A stretch of DNA of 64,000 bases from Amoebophrya sp. A120 (taxonomy: Eukaryota > Sar > Dinophyceae > Syndiniales > Amoebophryaceae), in the NCBI GenBank assembly GCA_905178155.1, contig CAJINV010000001.1, positions 5,985,860 through 6,049,859 of the forward strand. The letters run 5' to 3'. This document shows positions 11,733-22,375 of this stretch, in pieces; the first letter of the stretch is position 1; every line of letters begins with the position of its first letter. The notes beneath the pieces were generated by a model that saw nothing but the letters and a program-made list of their open reading frames with translations, was not told where the DNA came from and did no database searches. The translations under genes were made by a program, and so were the position numbers.

Positions 11733-12640
11733 ATGGGTCGACGAGCGCGAAGGGCGGCCAAGCAGGCAAAGCCGCGGCCAAAACTCGACACACAATTCGA
11801 TTGCCCCTTCTGCAACTCCGCGAAAAGCGTTGAGGTACTTCATGATTTTATAATTTTAAGTTGGTGAAGTACCAGCCCAAGGCAGGTCTCATTAGGCCTG
11901 TAGTTTTACTTAATTCCCTAGCTCCGGCATCGGCGTCGGCCGACTACGATACAGATTCAAAAGACGACTCTAGTAAAGATTTTTGCAGTAAGCGTGCGAC
12001 GAGGGACTCACTGACAAACTTCGTTTTGGGTGCGCGTTGTACATCAAGTTTGTGAGAAGAAACAAATGAGACAGGAAGATGAGCTATAGTACTATTTGAC
12101 AAAATGAATCAATGAAATACGAATACGAAAGGTAAAAATGTCGAGGCCTGAGACGTTGGGGCAGCTAAAGTGTCGAGTGTGCGGTGTGGGGTACCAGACA
12201 CGTATCAATTATCTAATGGAGCCCGTAGACGTGTACTCAGAATGGATCGACGAGGCGGCGCAAATTGCGAAGCTACGCGACCAAAAGGCAAAGAACGCGC
12301 CCTCCTCTGGAGCGGCCGCCTCATCAAGCGCAGTGCCAAGGAGGTACTTAGTGCAGCCAGTTTGTTTTGTTGGTCCCGTGACCTAGTACCAAAAGCACAT
12401 GTTCTTCTCCTCCAAACGAGCTACCTACGAAAGATTGGTTGTTGAGAATATACAAAAATTATACGAATTTTTCGCTGAAAGAGAAAAATATTTAGTGGAT
12501 TTTTTCTTGTTTGCAGGTCTGCAACAGAAGGGGGAGGCAGCGTAACGGCCGCGAAGAAAGGGGACGACGAGGAGCTAAAATTCATACTGCGGGACGACAA
12601 GAGAATATCGGGACCTGAAATTGAAGACCCGGAGTTCTAG
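11733..12640 (+). CDS. ELOF1: Transcription elongation factor 1 homolog (ELOF1/Elf1), three exons
   Basis: Exons 11733-11834, 12132-12343 and 12517-12640 give 145 residues. The protein starts MGRRARRAAKQ, the basic N-terminal tail typical of Elf1. It has two zinc-binding Cys pairs (FDCPFCNSAKS, then KCRVCGVGYQT) and the family signature EPVDVYSEWIDEA. Elf1 binds RNA polymerase II near the downstream DNA, helps elongation through nucleosomes and takes part in transcription-coupled repair. The second half (after about residue 85) is a charged, low-complexity extension ending in EIEDPEF, longer than the roughly 83-residue animal protein but like the acidic tails of fungal forms. Both introns are canonical GT-AG (298 bp phase 0; 173 bp phase 2) with no inverted-repeat arms, in contrast to the neighbouring genes. 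The start is fixed by the family's conserved MGRR/K beginning. Confidence 0.93.
11835..12131 (+). other. ELOF1 intron 1 (GT-AG)
   Basis: Begins GTACTTCATG and ends TACGAAAG; AT-rich; phase 0 between Glu34 and Val35. No inverted-repeat arms, so this looks like an ordinary spliceosomal intron. Confidence 0.9.
12344..12516 (+). other. ELOF1 intron 2 (GT-AG)
   Basis: Begins GTACTTAGTG and ends with a pyrimidine-rich TTTTTTCTTGTTTGCAG. Splicing restores the frame into an acidic tail that reaches a stop at 12638-12640. Retention would give a different C-terminus ending at about 12386. Confidence 0.88.
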
Positions 12641-13782
12641 CACGAAATAAGAGTACGCCTCCTCTTCATGCTGAGCGCATCGCTGCCAACTTCAGTACCA
12701 CCGCCGCATTGTGTCAAATGAACATGTTCATATTCATTCTTCCATGAACTGCTGCATGCACGTGATCAGACGACCGGGAACTACGTCCTCGCGCGACAAG
12801 AGCACAAAATAGTCCTGTCCTCGCTGCTCTTGCAGAAGCAAAAAATGCTTTGCGGTTCTACTTCGGAAGAGTAAGTGCCCCGGCTCGCTGAGGCACTGGA
12901 TGATCAGCGTCGTGTTCCACTAGCAGCGCCCCTACGTTGGAGTCATCATCTTGGTCGTCGTTCGACTACAAATCACACGAGTGAGAATGAACCTGTGCGG
13001 TCGCAGCTGGTTGACCACGGTCTTGCTTGGCGTGCGTGAAATGTACCAGGGAGCGGATGCTGTGTGTCTCTGTTCCTGTAATGAATTTGAACAATCGACG
13101 CACCTTCTTCAGCGCGACTTGATTTTGATGGCATCGTGCTTTTATTGGGGTGATGGTGTTTGCGATTGCGTTTCCGCGAAGGTGCATGGAAATCGAAATG
13201 CACATATTATTGAACACTGTGTTTCAGGACGGATCCATGTGGCAGACAGATCCGACGGAAAGGAAGCCTGCTGTTGCACCACGCGATGGATCGATAAGGT
13301 CGTGGTAGCTGTTCCCCGACGAAGCAATATTGGTACCTGTCGACAACGAATATCCATTTTCTCGTGGTCTTTGCTCTTCGTTTCGTTTTGCTTTGCAGGA
13401 GTTTTTCGGTTTTCAGTTGTATGCCATCAAAAGAAGGCAACGTAATCTGTTCCTGGCAACATTCTTTCATCTCTCGCGTGATCCTGATTGGGCCCCTTGA
13501 AACGACCTTTTGATGGATAGGAAGTATCTTTCTTCGCTTATTGATTCATTATCCACTACCACTAGCATAAAGTTTAAGTTTTCCTTATCGTTCTGTGTGG
13601 CGATGAGATTGTGCCTTTTGTTCAATTCCCTATCTTGCCGCAACTGATTGGCAAAAAAAAGAAAAATACCGACCATAAAGGAAAAGCTTACTAAAATAAA
13701 TTTTTTACCTTTTCGACCACTAGACGTGGAAATTACAGTTCGTTGTACATTCATAGGAAACGCCAACCTTTGATTCCAGAAA
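12641..13782. other. Intergenic spacer
   Basis: No convincing gene. An open frame at 12951-13445 is overlapped by equally long frames on the other strand and shows no motif. AT-rich sequence precedes the next start codon. Confidence 0.4.
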
Positions 13783-16700
13783 ATGTCGGTGTTTCACCTG
13801 GGAATCGTTTGTGCATGCGTCCCGTGGTTTTACGGTCCGTATGGGCAGCAATCTTTGCAACTGGCGCAGTACTTGTACGATACCTACCAGTACCAAATCT
13901 CGTGGTTCGTGTACGAGTCGCAGCCGCTGCCGCAGGACAAGATGGACAAGTACCCCTGGGTCCGGTTTCATCGGATCGGTAAGGCACCTTGGATCTACAT
14001 TTCGGAGCTGAACGCCGAGTTCCGAAAAGCAAGTGCAGTTGCGTCTTCTAGTACTTCTATTTCGGCGAAGAAAAGCCCACCGGCTTCATCCGGCAAGGGC
14101 CGGAAGAACAAGAACGGGGAACTACAAGCTCGAACAACGTTGCCGCCAACTTGGGAAAAAAAGAAAATTGATGCTTTTGTCACGATGATGGACATGAACC
14201 GGATTTTTGTGGACGAGCCCTTCGAGCCGGTGGCCGTGTCCTTATGCATTGCAAATATGTCTGGGTCTGGAAGGTTGCAACTTGTCATGCTACATCTGGA
14301 TCGTGCAAAAATTTGTGTTGCATGATTACCAAAAGAGGTCCACTTTTGAGCAAGTTTAGAGGCCTTTTCTCATGCAGGAACGGCATGATAGAGATCTCAC
14401 AGAACCTGTCATGCTAGGCCGTGCATGCCAGACCGCGTGGGTCATGGAAAACCTGCATGACAAGCCTAGCAATCTTCTACAGAGCCACACATTTTTGCAT
14501 TTGATAGTCCTGGTTTCCCAACCACTGGGAGAAGCTGGACATCCACTCGCGCCACGCGCTGAGCCAGTTCGAGGTCGTATGTCCCTTGGCGCCGTCGGAC
14601 GCCGTTTCGATCCAGGCTATCAACTGTAAAAATGTCTGGGTCTGGAAGAATCCAACTTGTCATGCTGATTTTGAATTCTAAAAAAATATCAATATGTATT
14701 GCATGAGCAGCAAAGAGAGTCCAAGTTTTGCTGCACGGAAAGAGCATTTATCATGCGGTATAGGCATCAGGAAGCCCTCACAAAATCTGTGATGTTAGGG
14801 CATGCATCACAGACATCAGGAGTCATGCAAAATGTGCATTTTGGCTCAAGTGGAGTTTCGCAAGGAAAGTAGATAAACACCCGTACGTGGCGGGTCCTCT
14901 GTGCCCCTTTACAGTAGTACAAGCTAGAGCATCGGCGCCCCGAGCGTCCGTGCGAACACTAAAAACGCACATGGCCTCTCCTCCGACGACAGCCATCGAC
15001 TTACCGTCTTGCCCACGCCCAGAAGCACGGTAAAGGACCGCCACGCCGCCAATGACTGCCGGTGGATTGGGCAGGTGCCATGACAAGCATAGCATGGACC
15101 TCGGCATAAAGCACAACACGAGCGGAAAAAGGGCGCTTCGTTACTATCTTCGATGAGAAGGCTGGTCACCACACGCGGCCCAGCACAATCCCCAGCATGA
15201 GTGGAGTCGGACGCTTTCGGGAAGACATCTTCCGCGCAGGGTCCGCGCATCAGCAGATGCCGCGTGGCGCATCACGGGACGCGAGCGTGCGCTGGAGCCA
15301 CGGCCATGTGATGGCGATCCTCTGGGCGGAGCAAAGTAGTATAGAGCTATTTTTTATTGTGCTTTTTGGTTTCCTCCTCTTATGTCCTTGCATGTGAAGT
15401 AGCTTCGTTGTGTCTCCTTCTCTCTTTCATCATTTGGCCGGTCTGCTACTCTGTTGTTGTGTGCACGGGGGCGGAACATGTCCGTCCCCGTCGTTGCCTC
15501 AATTAAATCACAGGTGCCCGCTCTTCCTGTGGACCCTGGAAGATGATGTTGTCGCTCGACCAAGATTCGCCTGCGCTGTCACCGCATCTCTCCCACCCCC
15601 AGAATCCAGGGCAGACCTGATAGTCTGTGCGCGTAAAGTCCCTGCTGTGACTCTAGCGGCACCCCTGATAGAGCGTGTTTGGATTCTGGGCATTTGCGCA
15701 CAGGACTGCGGCCCAGCAACGCAGGCCAGGGCGGGACCATAGGAGCTTCGCGAGGCGGCGCGGGTACTCCTAAATGGCTTACGGTAGTGGAGTCGGCGGG
15801 CTGCTGGACGTATCTTGAGTTCCCCGCCCCAGATGCGTATGCGAGCGCGCGCGGCATTTCCAGCTCCCTCGTTCGAGGTAGTAGCCATGTCTGGGTTCCC
15901 CACGAGGACGAGATACGAGTGGAAGCCAGTGCCGACCAACATGAACGCGTGGCGACGGATCCCGCAAACGAGATGATGGGTGTTGCTCACCGCCTTCGGT
16001 GTTGGCGACGTGTCTGGATGCTGGATGTCCTATGTCCACCCCTCTCGTGGCCGTTCTGGTGCGCCTTCTCATGTGAGGTCGTTGACATGGCTTGGTGGGA
16101 AATTCCCGTTGCGCGAGGCTCTTGCCTTGCCCTCTGTCTTCGTCCCCAGTGGTGTTGCGACAGTAGAAGCGTCTGTTGTGGCCGTCGGAGCTTGCTCTGG
16201 GTCTTGCGGCTCCTCTTGTCTTCGGTGGAGTACCTGAGTGGCTTCTGCTGCTGCCTCCGTTGACTTTTGGCTGCTGCTTGACTGGCGGTTGGGAACACTT
16301 CAGGCGTCTTTGTGCTGTGCTTCGGCCGCGTGGTCCCCAGTTTTCCCCGGGTCCGGAACTCTGGGTTACCTTGGTCGAGTTGGTGTCACTGTCGGTTCAC
16401 CTATGTCCCTGCCTTTCTGTTCTTGCCACTGGGAACAGTCTGTGCGTTTCTTTCGTCAGCGGCTTCTTGGCGCTGAAGCTCGTTGACGATTGTTTCGGGA
16501 GGTTCCTTACGGCCCCTGAGGACATTGCCTCGCTGCCGACCAGGCCGAACTTAGAGGTCGGCTTCGGGAAGGCTACCCGGAGTTGAGTCTGTTTCGGCAG
16601 GTCTCTTGTGAATGCGAGGGCAGTGGTTGGCTGAGGTTGTTGGAGCGTTCCATAGTGTCGCTCCAGATCATTTCTGATCCTTCTCCAACTTCCTCATTTC

Positions 16701-18888
16701 CTGTGTGGTCTAATGCAGATTGCAGATCACAACACAGGGCCACCCTCGTATCTCACCTCCAGGGGGGGCGCGCGGACCTCGCTTGCCATTTCGTTTGGTC
16801 TCGCGAAAGTTCCAGCTCCCCCGAGCGGTAGTAGGGAATTTCCAAGAGTGCAAAATGTGCATGACAAACCTGGCGATCTTCCAGACCCAGACACTTTTAC
16901 ATTCGATCCAGGAGCAGCTCCCACACAAGGTGGTGCGGCACGTCCCGCACGTCATCCGCCATGTTGAACGAGACAAAGCGAGAGCACACGATAAAGAAGT
17001 AGGATCTCCACGAGAAGAAGATGGAGATCTAAAAAAGGCGGCCTTGCGCAAAAAGTTCGGGGTTCCGCCGCGGGCGTTCATAGTGCTAGTGGTGTTTTCC
17101 AACTACGATCGGCAGCACAACCGCAAGATGCCGGACATGAGTCTCGCCGTGTTTCGTGAACTGTACCGGGAGTCCGTGCGAAACGGCACCGCTGTAGAGG
17201 AGCGGCCCTTTTTGTACGTCCACGCGCTGAAGCATCCGGACCTGCAGAAGGAGCAGGGCAGCGAGGGGATGCCCATGCACCTCATTTGGGATTCGCTACA
17301 GCAGGACGGGGAAATCTTGCCAATCCGCGTCAACGAGGACGAAATGCCCTACGCCGACATTCTGCAGCTCCCGCAGATGGCGGACGTGTTTCTCCATCCC
17401 GCTGTATCACGTGGCGTGAAAACTAGAACCTTAGACCAGATGCTGTCATGGGCTATAATGAACGGATCTCTGTACCAAATATAAATAAACACCGTTGAAA
17501 TTATCATTATGCTAGCACATACAAAATCAATTGCGGAGGCATTTTCTTATGCTAAGAAATATTCAATTCCTCGTGCTTGTGACGGTGAGGATTACACCAG
17601 GTTCTTTTTCACTGCATACGAAAAGGCGGAGGGCTTTGGGCTACCCGTGCTGGAGGCGCAGTTGGGCGGCATTCCGGTCGTCACCACCGCGTTCGGGGCC
17701 ATGCGCGACTACGCGATGTATGGGCGCGCAGTACCTCCAAACGGGCCGCTTTTTATGGAGCTGGGTTTCGCAGCCATGCCGGATTTTCAAGGGACCCTCA
17801 GCGCGCTGCGGGACTTACACTGGAGCCTCACTTCCATTCGGAAGGCGTCGGGAGGAATTGCGGACAGCCAAGGAAGAACTGGGCGGAAGCAAGAAGAGCG
17901 GCAGGAAGAAGTGCTAGCTTGCAAAAGCAGGAGGCCCAGGGAAGGTGAAGGGCGGAGTGCGGAATTGGATATTGAAGACGGGCCTCGGAGTCTCGCTGCG
18001 CCACGCGCTGCATCAAGGCGGGAGGTCCAGGTGGATAGTTTAGGCCTCGTGGTCGATGGCGGTGGTGAAGGGAACAGAACTAGTGCGGAGAGCCACGACG
18101 CCCGCTCGATTGTTCAGCGGCTGCGATGTGAACTCGAAGAGCAAAGGGAGCGTGCGCAAGCATACATTGCCGCCAACATGTCCGCTGCCAGTGTGGGAGA
18201 CGCGTTCCACAGTTATGAATTGTAGAAAGGAAATCTTCCTCACGAGGAGACGATTCAAGTGCAGGAGGTTAGTGAATGCATGCAACTCGAAGTCAAGCGA
18301 CATTTCTTTTTGCTGCACGATGTCACTGCGTTCATCTTCTCCATTCTATATGAATCTTCTATCATCGGAGCGGTTTGTATAGCATTGAAAGCACGAAAGG
18401 CTTGTAGGCGGAAAAACGATGAATGACAACGATGAGGCTCCTCTCCTTTTTTCAAAAATATTTCACTACGTCGTGGTACGAAAGCAAAGTACAAGTACTC
18501 GTGAACATACTTGACTCAATTTCTGCAGTAGCAGGGGGAAGATTCAGTTTTTCTTTCACAGCGTCGTATTCGCGTCCGTCCGGAAGCCCGCCTACGTATC
18601 ACACAGAAAAAAGCTGGCAGGGCATATTTGTAATGCAAAAATAAATACGCAAAAAAATCTGTCATGGGTGGCCCCTTAGCATGCTGTTTCGGATATGCAA
18701 CACAGATCTTTTTGTGTATTTATTTTTGCATTACAAATGTGACCTGCCAGCTTTTTTCTGTGTGATACTACGAGACAACGTTTCGCGTGTTTTCGTACGC
18801 CGAAAAGGTCCCCAAGAACCCGCCGGAAACGTCGCGGAAGGTGAAGTTTTTTGCTAAGAGCATGAAATCTTTTTTCCCATTCCCAATG
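13783..18888 (+). CDS. GT4-type (group 1) glycosyltransferase, introner-split
   Basis: Predicted retaining glycosyltransferase that transfers a sugar from an NDP-sugar. Acceptor and exact activity cannot be told. Proposed exons: 13783-14235, 14508-14615, 16912-17403, ~17590-18212, 18562-18596 and 18773-~18888. The N-terminal start MSVFHLGIVCACVPWFYGPYGQQSLQLA fits the first strand and glycine loop of a GT-B fold. Later come WFPNHWEKLDIHSRHALSQF, the core VLVVFSNYDRQHNRKMPDMSL, and the hallmark donor-site motif EKAEGFGLPVLEA (E-x7-E type) at about 17620-17660. A low-complexity insert and a coiled-coil-like stretch (RLRCELEEQRERAQAYIA) follow. No signal peptide is obvious, so a cytosolic or ER-face role is possible. 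The joints at 18212/18562 and 18596/18773 keep frame and show the coding region runs past the apparent stop at 18223. The end of the gene is open (see the next feature). Confidence 0.72.
14236..14507. mobile_element. Introner, GTCTGGGTCTGG family, direct repeat TCC
   Basis: Left arm TATGTCTGGGTCTGGAAGG (from about 14258), with a diverged right arm ACATTTTTGCATTTGATAG. Interior orientation is the same as in 58795-59069. A canonical pair GTGTCC ... GATAG keeps frame (PVA-SWFPNHW). Excision at the TCC repeat (14239-14241, 14508-14510) gives one extra residue. Either is plausible. Confidence 0.75.
14616..16911. mobile_element. Introner enlarged by a nested repeat, direct repeat CGATCCAG
   Basis: Starts GCTATCAACTGTAAAAATGT then CTGGGTCTGGAAG and ends in an arm with CCAGACCCAGACACTTTTAC. 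CGATCCAG occurs at 14608-14615 and 16904-16911. The joint (SIQ-EQLPHK) is in frame and uses GC...AG ends. The size (2.3 kb against about 270 bp for its relatives) is explained by the insertion at 14840-16848. Confidence 0.75.
14840..16848. mobile_element. ~2 kb repeat nested inside an introner, 14-bp target duplication
   Basis: TGCAAAATGTGCAT stands at 14826-14839 and again at 16849-16862. Joining the two flanks rebuilds a normal introner interior (compare CATGCAAACTGTGCTTGACAA at about 59002 in another copy). The insert is GC-rich and has overlapping open frames on both strands but no reverse transcriptase, transposase or other domain I recognise. Its right part (about 16690-16770) resembles 60-140 of this window, so it is a dispersed repeat. 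A 14-bp duplication would fit target-primed retrotransposition of a non-autonomous or decayed element, which is inference. Confidence 0.75.
17404..17589 (+). other. Intron in glycosyltransferase gene, limits uncertain
   Basis: The reading frame of the core (FLHPA) stops here and resumes as TAYEKAEGFG. GTATCA ... GGTGAG (17404-17589) is a frame-keeping GT-AG choice. A repeat-like alternative joins CCCGCT to GCATACGAA (HPA-AYEKAEGFG), which fits the family equally well. No strong inverted-repeat arms are seen. Confidence 0.55.
18213..18561. other. Intron with direct repeat CACAG
   Basis: CACAG stands before the gap (18208-18212) and at its end (18557-18561). Joining gives DAFHS-VVFASVRKPAY in frame. 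The right end has a pyrimidine tract and AG (TTTTTCTTTCACAG). The left end is TTATGAATTG, not GT. Without this splice the protein would stop at 18223-18225. Confidence 0.6.
18597..18772. mobile_element. Introner, family TATCACACAGAAAAAAGCTG, direct repeat CTACG
   Basis: The arm TATCACACAGAAAAAAGCTG (18597-18616) is mirrored by CAGCTTTTTTCTGTGTGATA (about 18748-18767), essentially perfect over 20 bases, continuing with GCAGGGCATATTTGTAATGC against GCATTACAAATGTGACCTGC. CTACG occurs at 18592-18596 and 18768-18772. The joint KPAY-ETTFRVFSYAE is in frame. Confidence 0.85.
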
Positions 18889-20220
18889 TGAAGGTGATAC
18901 TTGGTTGTACAACCTATATGCTGGTCCTTTCCGTCGCTGCGCCGGTTTTTACACCTTGCCTGCGGTGCTTGCCTGGGAAAGAAGACGTTTTTAGACAGAG
19001 TTGAGGCCAACGCATGGTAAGTCTTCAGCGTTGTAACCAAAGAGAACGAGACCTCAAAGAGGCTTGTTTTCGGGGAAGGTAAACTTGTAAATGCAGAAAA
19101 CAAAAGCTTTCTTGTTCATACCAATCTTCGTCTCGCCAAATTTCGTCATTGACCGTGACAAAGTAAATTACGTAATCAAGAATTACGTGATCAACAAGAC
19201 TGACCACAATGCGACCACCTCGGAGCTGGCGGTGACAAACAGGAGCACCACGCAAAGCAAAATTGATGGGGAAAATGCAACGCAGCTGGTCGCGACATCG
19301 CAAAACCTAACGTCTTCTAGTGCCGATGCCGAAGGGCCCTTATGCAATATCGCACCGACCCGGCCTTGCGCTAGCGCTTCGCCCTACCGTTGTCTTTCTG
19401 CTGCTTTCCATGATTTGGTTCATTTTTTTTTTTGCATTCTGTTTCTTTTCATTGTCTTTCTATGTCTTCTATCCGCGGTTGTTGTGCCGGGGAGAAGTGT
19501 GCGCATCGAACTGCTCTTGTAATGAAGACCAGCAGAAAAAAAGAAAAACGGATGCCACGTCCCACGTTGCTGTGGTGCTAGTTTTCGTAGTTGTCATGTA
19601 CTTACCTGATTTTTTGTATGAGTACAATCTGACGGAGCAGCAGCAGCCGGCGTCACAGCGGTGGTGGCGGCGCCAGGTGGTCCGTGTTTGCACTTGCATT
19701 CTGCACGCTGTGGGTGGGATCACATTACGAGCTATCGGGTGGGGAGATGCCACGGTTTTCTTTCGGGAAGGGTGTTGTGCAGAAGAAGGCCGGCTCTCGG
19801 GTGCTCGGGATCCTGGACGGCGGTGGAGCGTCGGGAGAGATGCCGACTCTGATCATGCGCCGCAAGGTGTGGAGAAAAGTCTGGAAGCCGGATGTTCCTG
19901 CGGTGCAGATCTTTCAAAAAATGCACGCAATTAGCCGGGATTTCCGCTACGCCGGCGTGGTCGGTGTACGGCGTCCCATATGCGAAGAAAAAAGTGTTAC
20001 AATTACGCATTGATGTTTTGCGGAACAAGCAAGACAGACCACAACCTTTGTCATGCCACAAATGCTTTCGGCTCTCGTTTCGTAACTGTTTTCCTTTGTG
20101 ATCGCTGCGTTGAAGATGTAGAGCAGCTTAAGGTAGTGGAACTGTAACACTTTTTTGTTGGGATATCCCACACAACAGTGGGGTCAGGGAGATTACGCCC
20201 TTCCGGGCGTGAAACGGTGA
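18889..20220 (+). CDS. Unresolved further exons, probably the end of the glycosyltransferase transcription unit
   Basis: Coding-like pieces continue after 18888. One is a frame at about 18925-19018 (FPSLRRFLHLACGACLGKKTFLDRVEANA) ending at GGTAAGTC, a good donor. Another is a frame at about 19640-19978 (RWSVFALAFCTLWVGSHYEL ... RDFRYAGVVGVRRP) with a hydrophobic helix. A last piece at 20171-20220 (TQQWGQGDYALPGVKR, then TGA) joins the previous one in frame when the introner 19979-20170 is removed. I do not recognise the product. It may be the luminal or C-terminal part of the glycosyltransferase or a separate small gene starting near 19.3-19.6 kb. The exon order between 18888 and 19640 could not be solved. 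A very hydrophobic frame at 19350-19620 is also present. Confidence 0.4.
19979..20170. mobile_element. Introner, family AAAAAGTGTTACA, direct repeat TCCCA
   Basis: Arms GAAAAAAGTGTTACAATTAC (about 19986) and GTAACACTTTTTTG (about 20143) are related to the element at 9503-9712 in another gene. TCCCA occurs at 19974-19978 and 20166-20170. The joint VRRP-TQQWGQGDY is in frame. Confidence 0.7.
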
Positions 20221-20715
20221 AGCGATTTCCTGTCCGATTGCGAAGAGCAATTTTTCTATCTGCATCTTTGTATGTTTTATTGCAAGTGCAAAGAAATGGA
20301 ATTTCCATTTCGACGAAACTGAATCACAAAATGCCATGATATGTTTCTTCACCTCCGGCTCCGTCCTTCTGCGCCCAAGTTTCGACTCTCAAGTTAATTC
20401 GTTTTTTTTTTTGGATTCCTTGTTTATGTTTTATTCTCGAAATTTGTTCACAACGCCACTGTGCGCCACGTGGTTTTCGAGGTGAGTCAGAGCGTGTGAC
20501 GGATATAAAACTGCGCCCATGAAGATACCTCGAAGATGACGCTTCCATTTTGCGACGAAAAATTATTTGAATCGATAAAGTCAGCAGTAAAAAGTCCGAC
20601 GAAAAAATCTGATGCCAGCGTCGAAACGCTCCGGAGACCTGTCTTCGTCAAAATGCAATCGTTAGCTCCTTGTAATTGTATACGCGGATTTACGATCATT
20701 TTCTTCTGTGGTATT

Positions 20716-21772
20716 CTACTGAATCGTTTTCGTTCAAGGCTTCGGTCTGGAATAAGTGCTTGCCTTTTTCCTTCAGAACACAGCAAAAAACAACTATCCC
20801 AACTTGATATAACAAAATCCCAACTTGACTCCAGCAACGACCTGAATCCGATCTGCTTCTCTCCTACATTGATTTGGTAAAGAAAAAGAGACAGTAGAGA
20901 GAAAAGTGAAGCCTTGGATCGAAAACCATAGGGGAATTCTGTCGGTTTGGGTTGTTTCTTATGGAAAATCATGAGTTGACACAGCAAAATCCCAAGTTGA
21001 CAGAAAACACGACTACTACACGCTCTCAGAGGAGTGCTTCCACGTTCTCAGACAACTCCTTCATCACCCGGGAGTGCTCCTCAAGTGGATGCGTGGACGT
21101 ATTGCATTGAAAGGACGACGCAGGTGGACGGTGTGGAGGTACTCCACACGGACTATGGACGCAGGGAGACGCGGACGTCACAACTGGACGTCGTGGGTGC
21201 CTCATGCGCGCACGATATATGGGCCATGGGGGCCGCCCTCTTTGCACGATATGGCGGCCCCTTTTTGTGCGAAATATGGGCCTTTTTTGCACGGTGCATG
21301 GGCCTCTTTTGTACGATGCATGGGCCTTTTTTGTACGATATATGGGCCATTTTTGTGCGATATGTGGACCATTTTTGTGCGATATGTGGACCATTTTTGC
21401 ACGATGTGCGGGCCTTTTTCGCACGAAGGTCTAGCACTTTTCGAACGATATTCCGGTCGCGCCGGGACTGCTGCCGAGCCTCTCCGCCTGGAGAAGCCAG
21501 GGCCCTGGGTGGGCAGAATTGGCGATGCTAAACACTACCACTCGGGCAAAAATACCAATATCGTGGAAAATCGCCAACAACGGGAGCGAATTCGCTTGGG
21601 ACAAGGCCAACAGCGCTACCCTGCTCCACCCTAGCGCGGGCTGTATCTACCCGGTAGAAGCAGAGCTCCCAAGCCCCCACAGAAGGCCCCCTAGCTACAG
21701 GCCCCTTAGCTGGAGGCCCCCCAGGAGGCTGTATCTACTGAATCGTTTTCCTTCAAGGCTTCGGTCTGGAAT
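20716..21772. repeat. 1-kb segment bounded by 38-bp direct repeats
   Basis: CTACTGAATCGTTTTC (G/C) TTCAAGGCTTCGGTCTGGAAT occurs at 20716-20753 and 21735-21772 with one mismatch. The segment between has no recognisable transposase or terminal inverted repeats. It may be a local duplication or an insertion that copied its border. Confidence 0.7.
21204..21440. repeat. Tandem array, 22-bp unit, about ten copies
   Basis: Units of the type GTGCGATATGTGGACCATTT plus TT follow each other at 22-bp spacing, perfect at about 21355-21398 and more diverged at both ends (GATGCATGGGCC, GAAATATGGGCC, GATGTGCGGGCC). Because 22 is not a multiple of 3, all three frames of the array read similar peptides on both strands, which explains the long ORFs here. 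Confidence 0.85.
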
Positions 21773-22375
21773 TATGCACGCTCAACGGCACAAACACTGC
21801 TGCGTTCCGTGAGGCTGACTACTAACTTTGGGTTTTTCATCAGCTTGGTAAAACTCGGCTAAATCGTTCTTGTTGTTGCAGTTTCGTGCGTCTCTCATAC
21901 ATCTCGTGTTGTTCTCAACAGAAATAGAACAATGTTGAAATACGCCACTTCGTCCTCGCCTTGACATTCGTGCGTAGGTGATTTGTTTCGAAATTTCCCA
22001 TGTAGTGCAGCCCTGTACGCAGTCGCAAGTGTGCAATGCTTTTTACGGAAGTGAAAATTTCGTTCATACACCATTTTTATCGTAATTATTCATACGTAAA
22101 ATAACTCTTCCCAGGCCCCCCGCGTAGCTTACTAGCTTTTGTCACAAACTCAGGTATCGGCAGTATAGTTTGTACCGCCGAGTAAAAGGGAGAAGTAAGT
22201 TGTCTGTGTGTGGTACGTCGGGCTCGGGACGGACCTGACCATTACGGCTACTGGCACTCGTGTGCGTCAAGTAGTTACAACTTGCTGCTGTAAAGTAATC
22301 GCAGCAGAGAGGCAGTGCCAGTGGCATCTCGAGGTCGACGGGGAGTAGGGTCGTACCCGGGGCAAGTCGAGCGGC

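Larger units (their letters stand above)
20221..22375. other. Spacer with repeats
   Basis: Contains the 38-bp direct-repeat pair and the 22-bp tandem array described separately. Also present are near-identical motifs AAAATCCCAACTTGAC (about 20815) and AAAATCCCAAGTTGACA (about 20987). Open frames through the tandem array arise from the repeat itself. No gene supported. Confidence 0.5.

Noticed and set aside
12951-13445. 164-codon + strand frame downstream of ELOF1
   Set aside because: Overlapped by equally open reverse frames, no recognisable domain and spacer-like composition.
15679-16263. Open frames in the nested repeat on both strands
   Set aside because: Overlapping frames in GC-rich DNA without any transposase, RT or other motif; treated as non-coding repeat.
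21034-21634. ORFs reading repetitive YMGHF/CAICGPF-like peptides
   Set aside because: Produced by the 22-bp tandem array, which is open in several frames on both strands.
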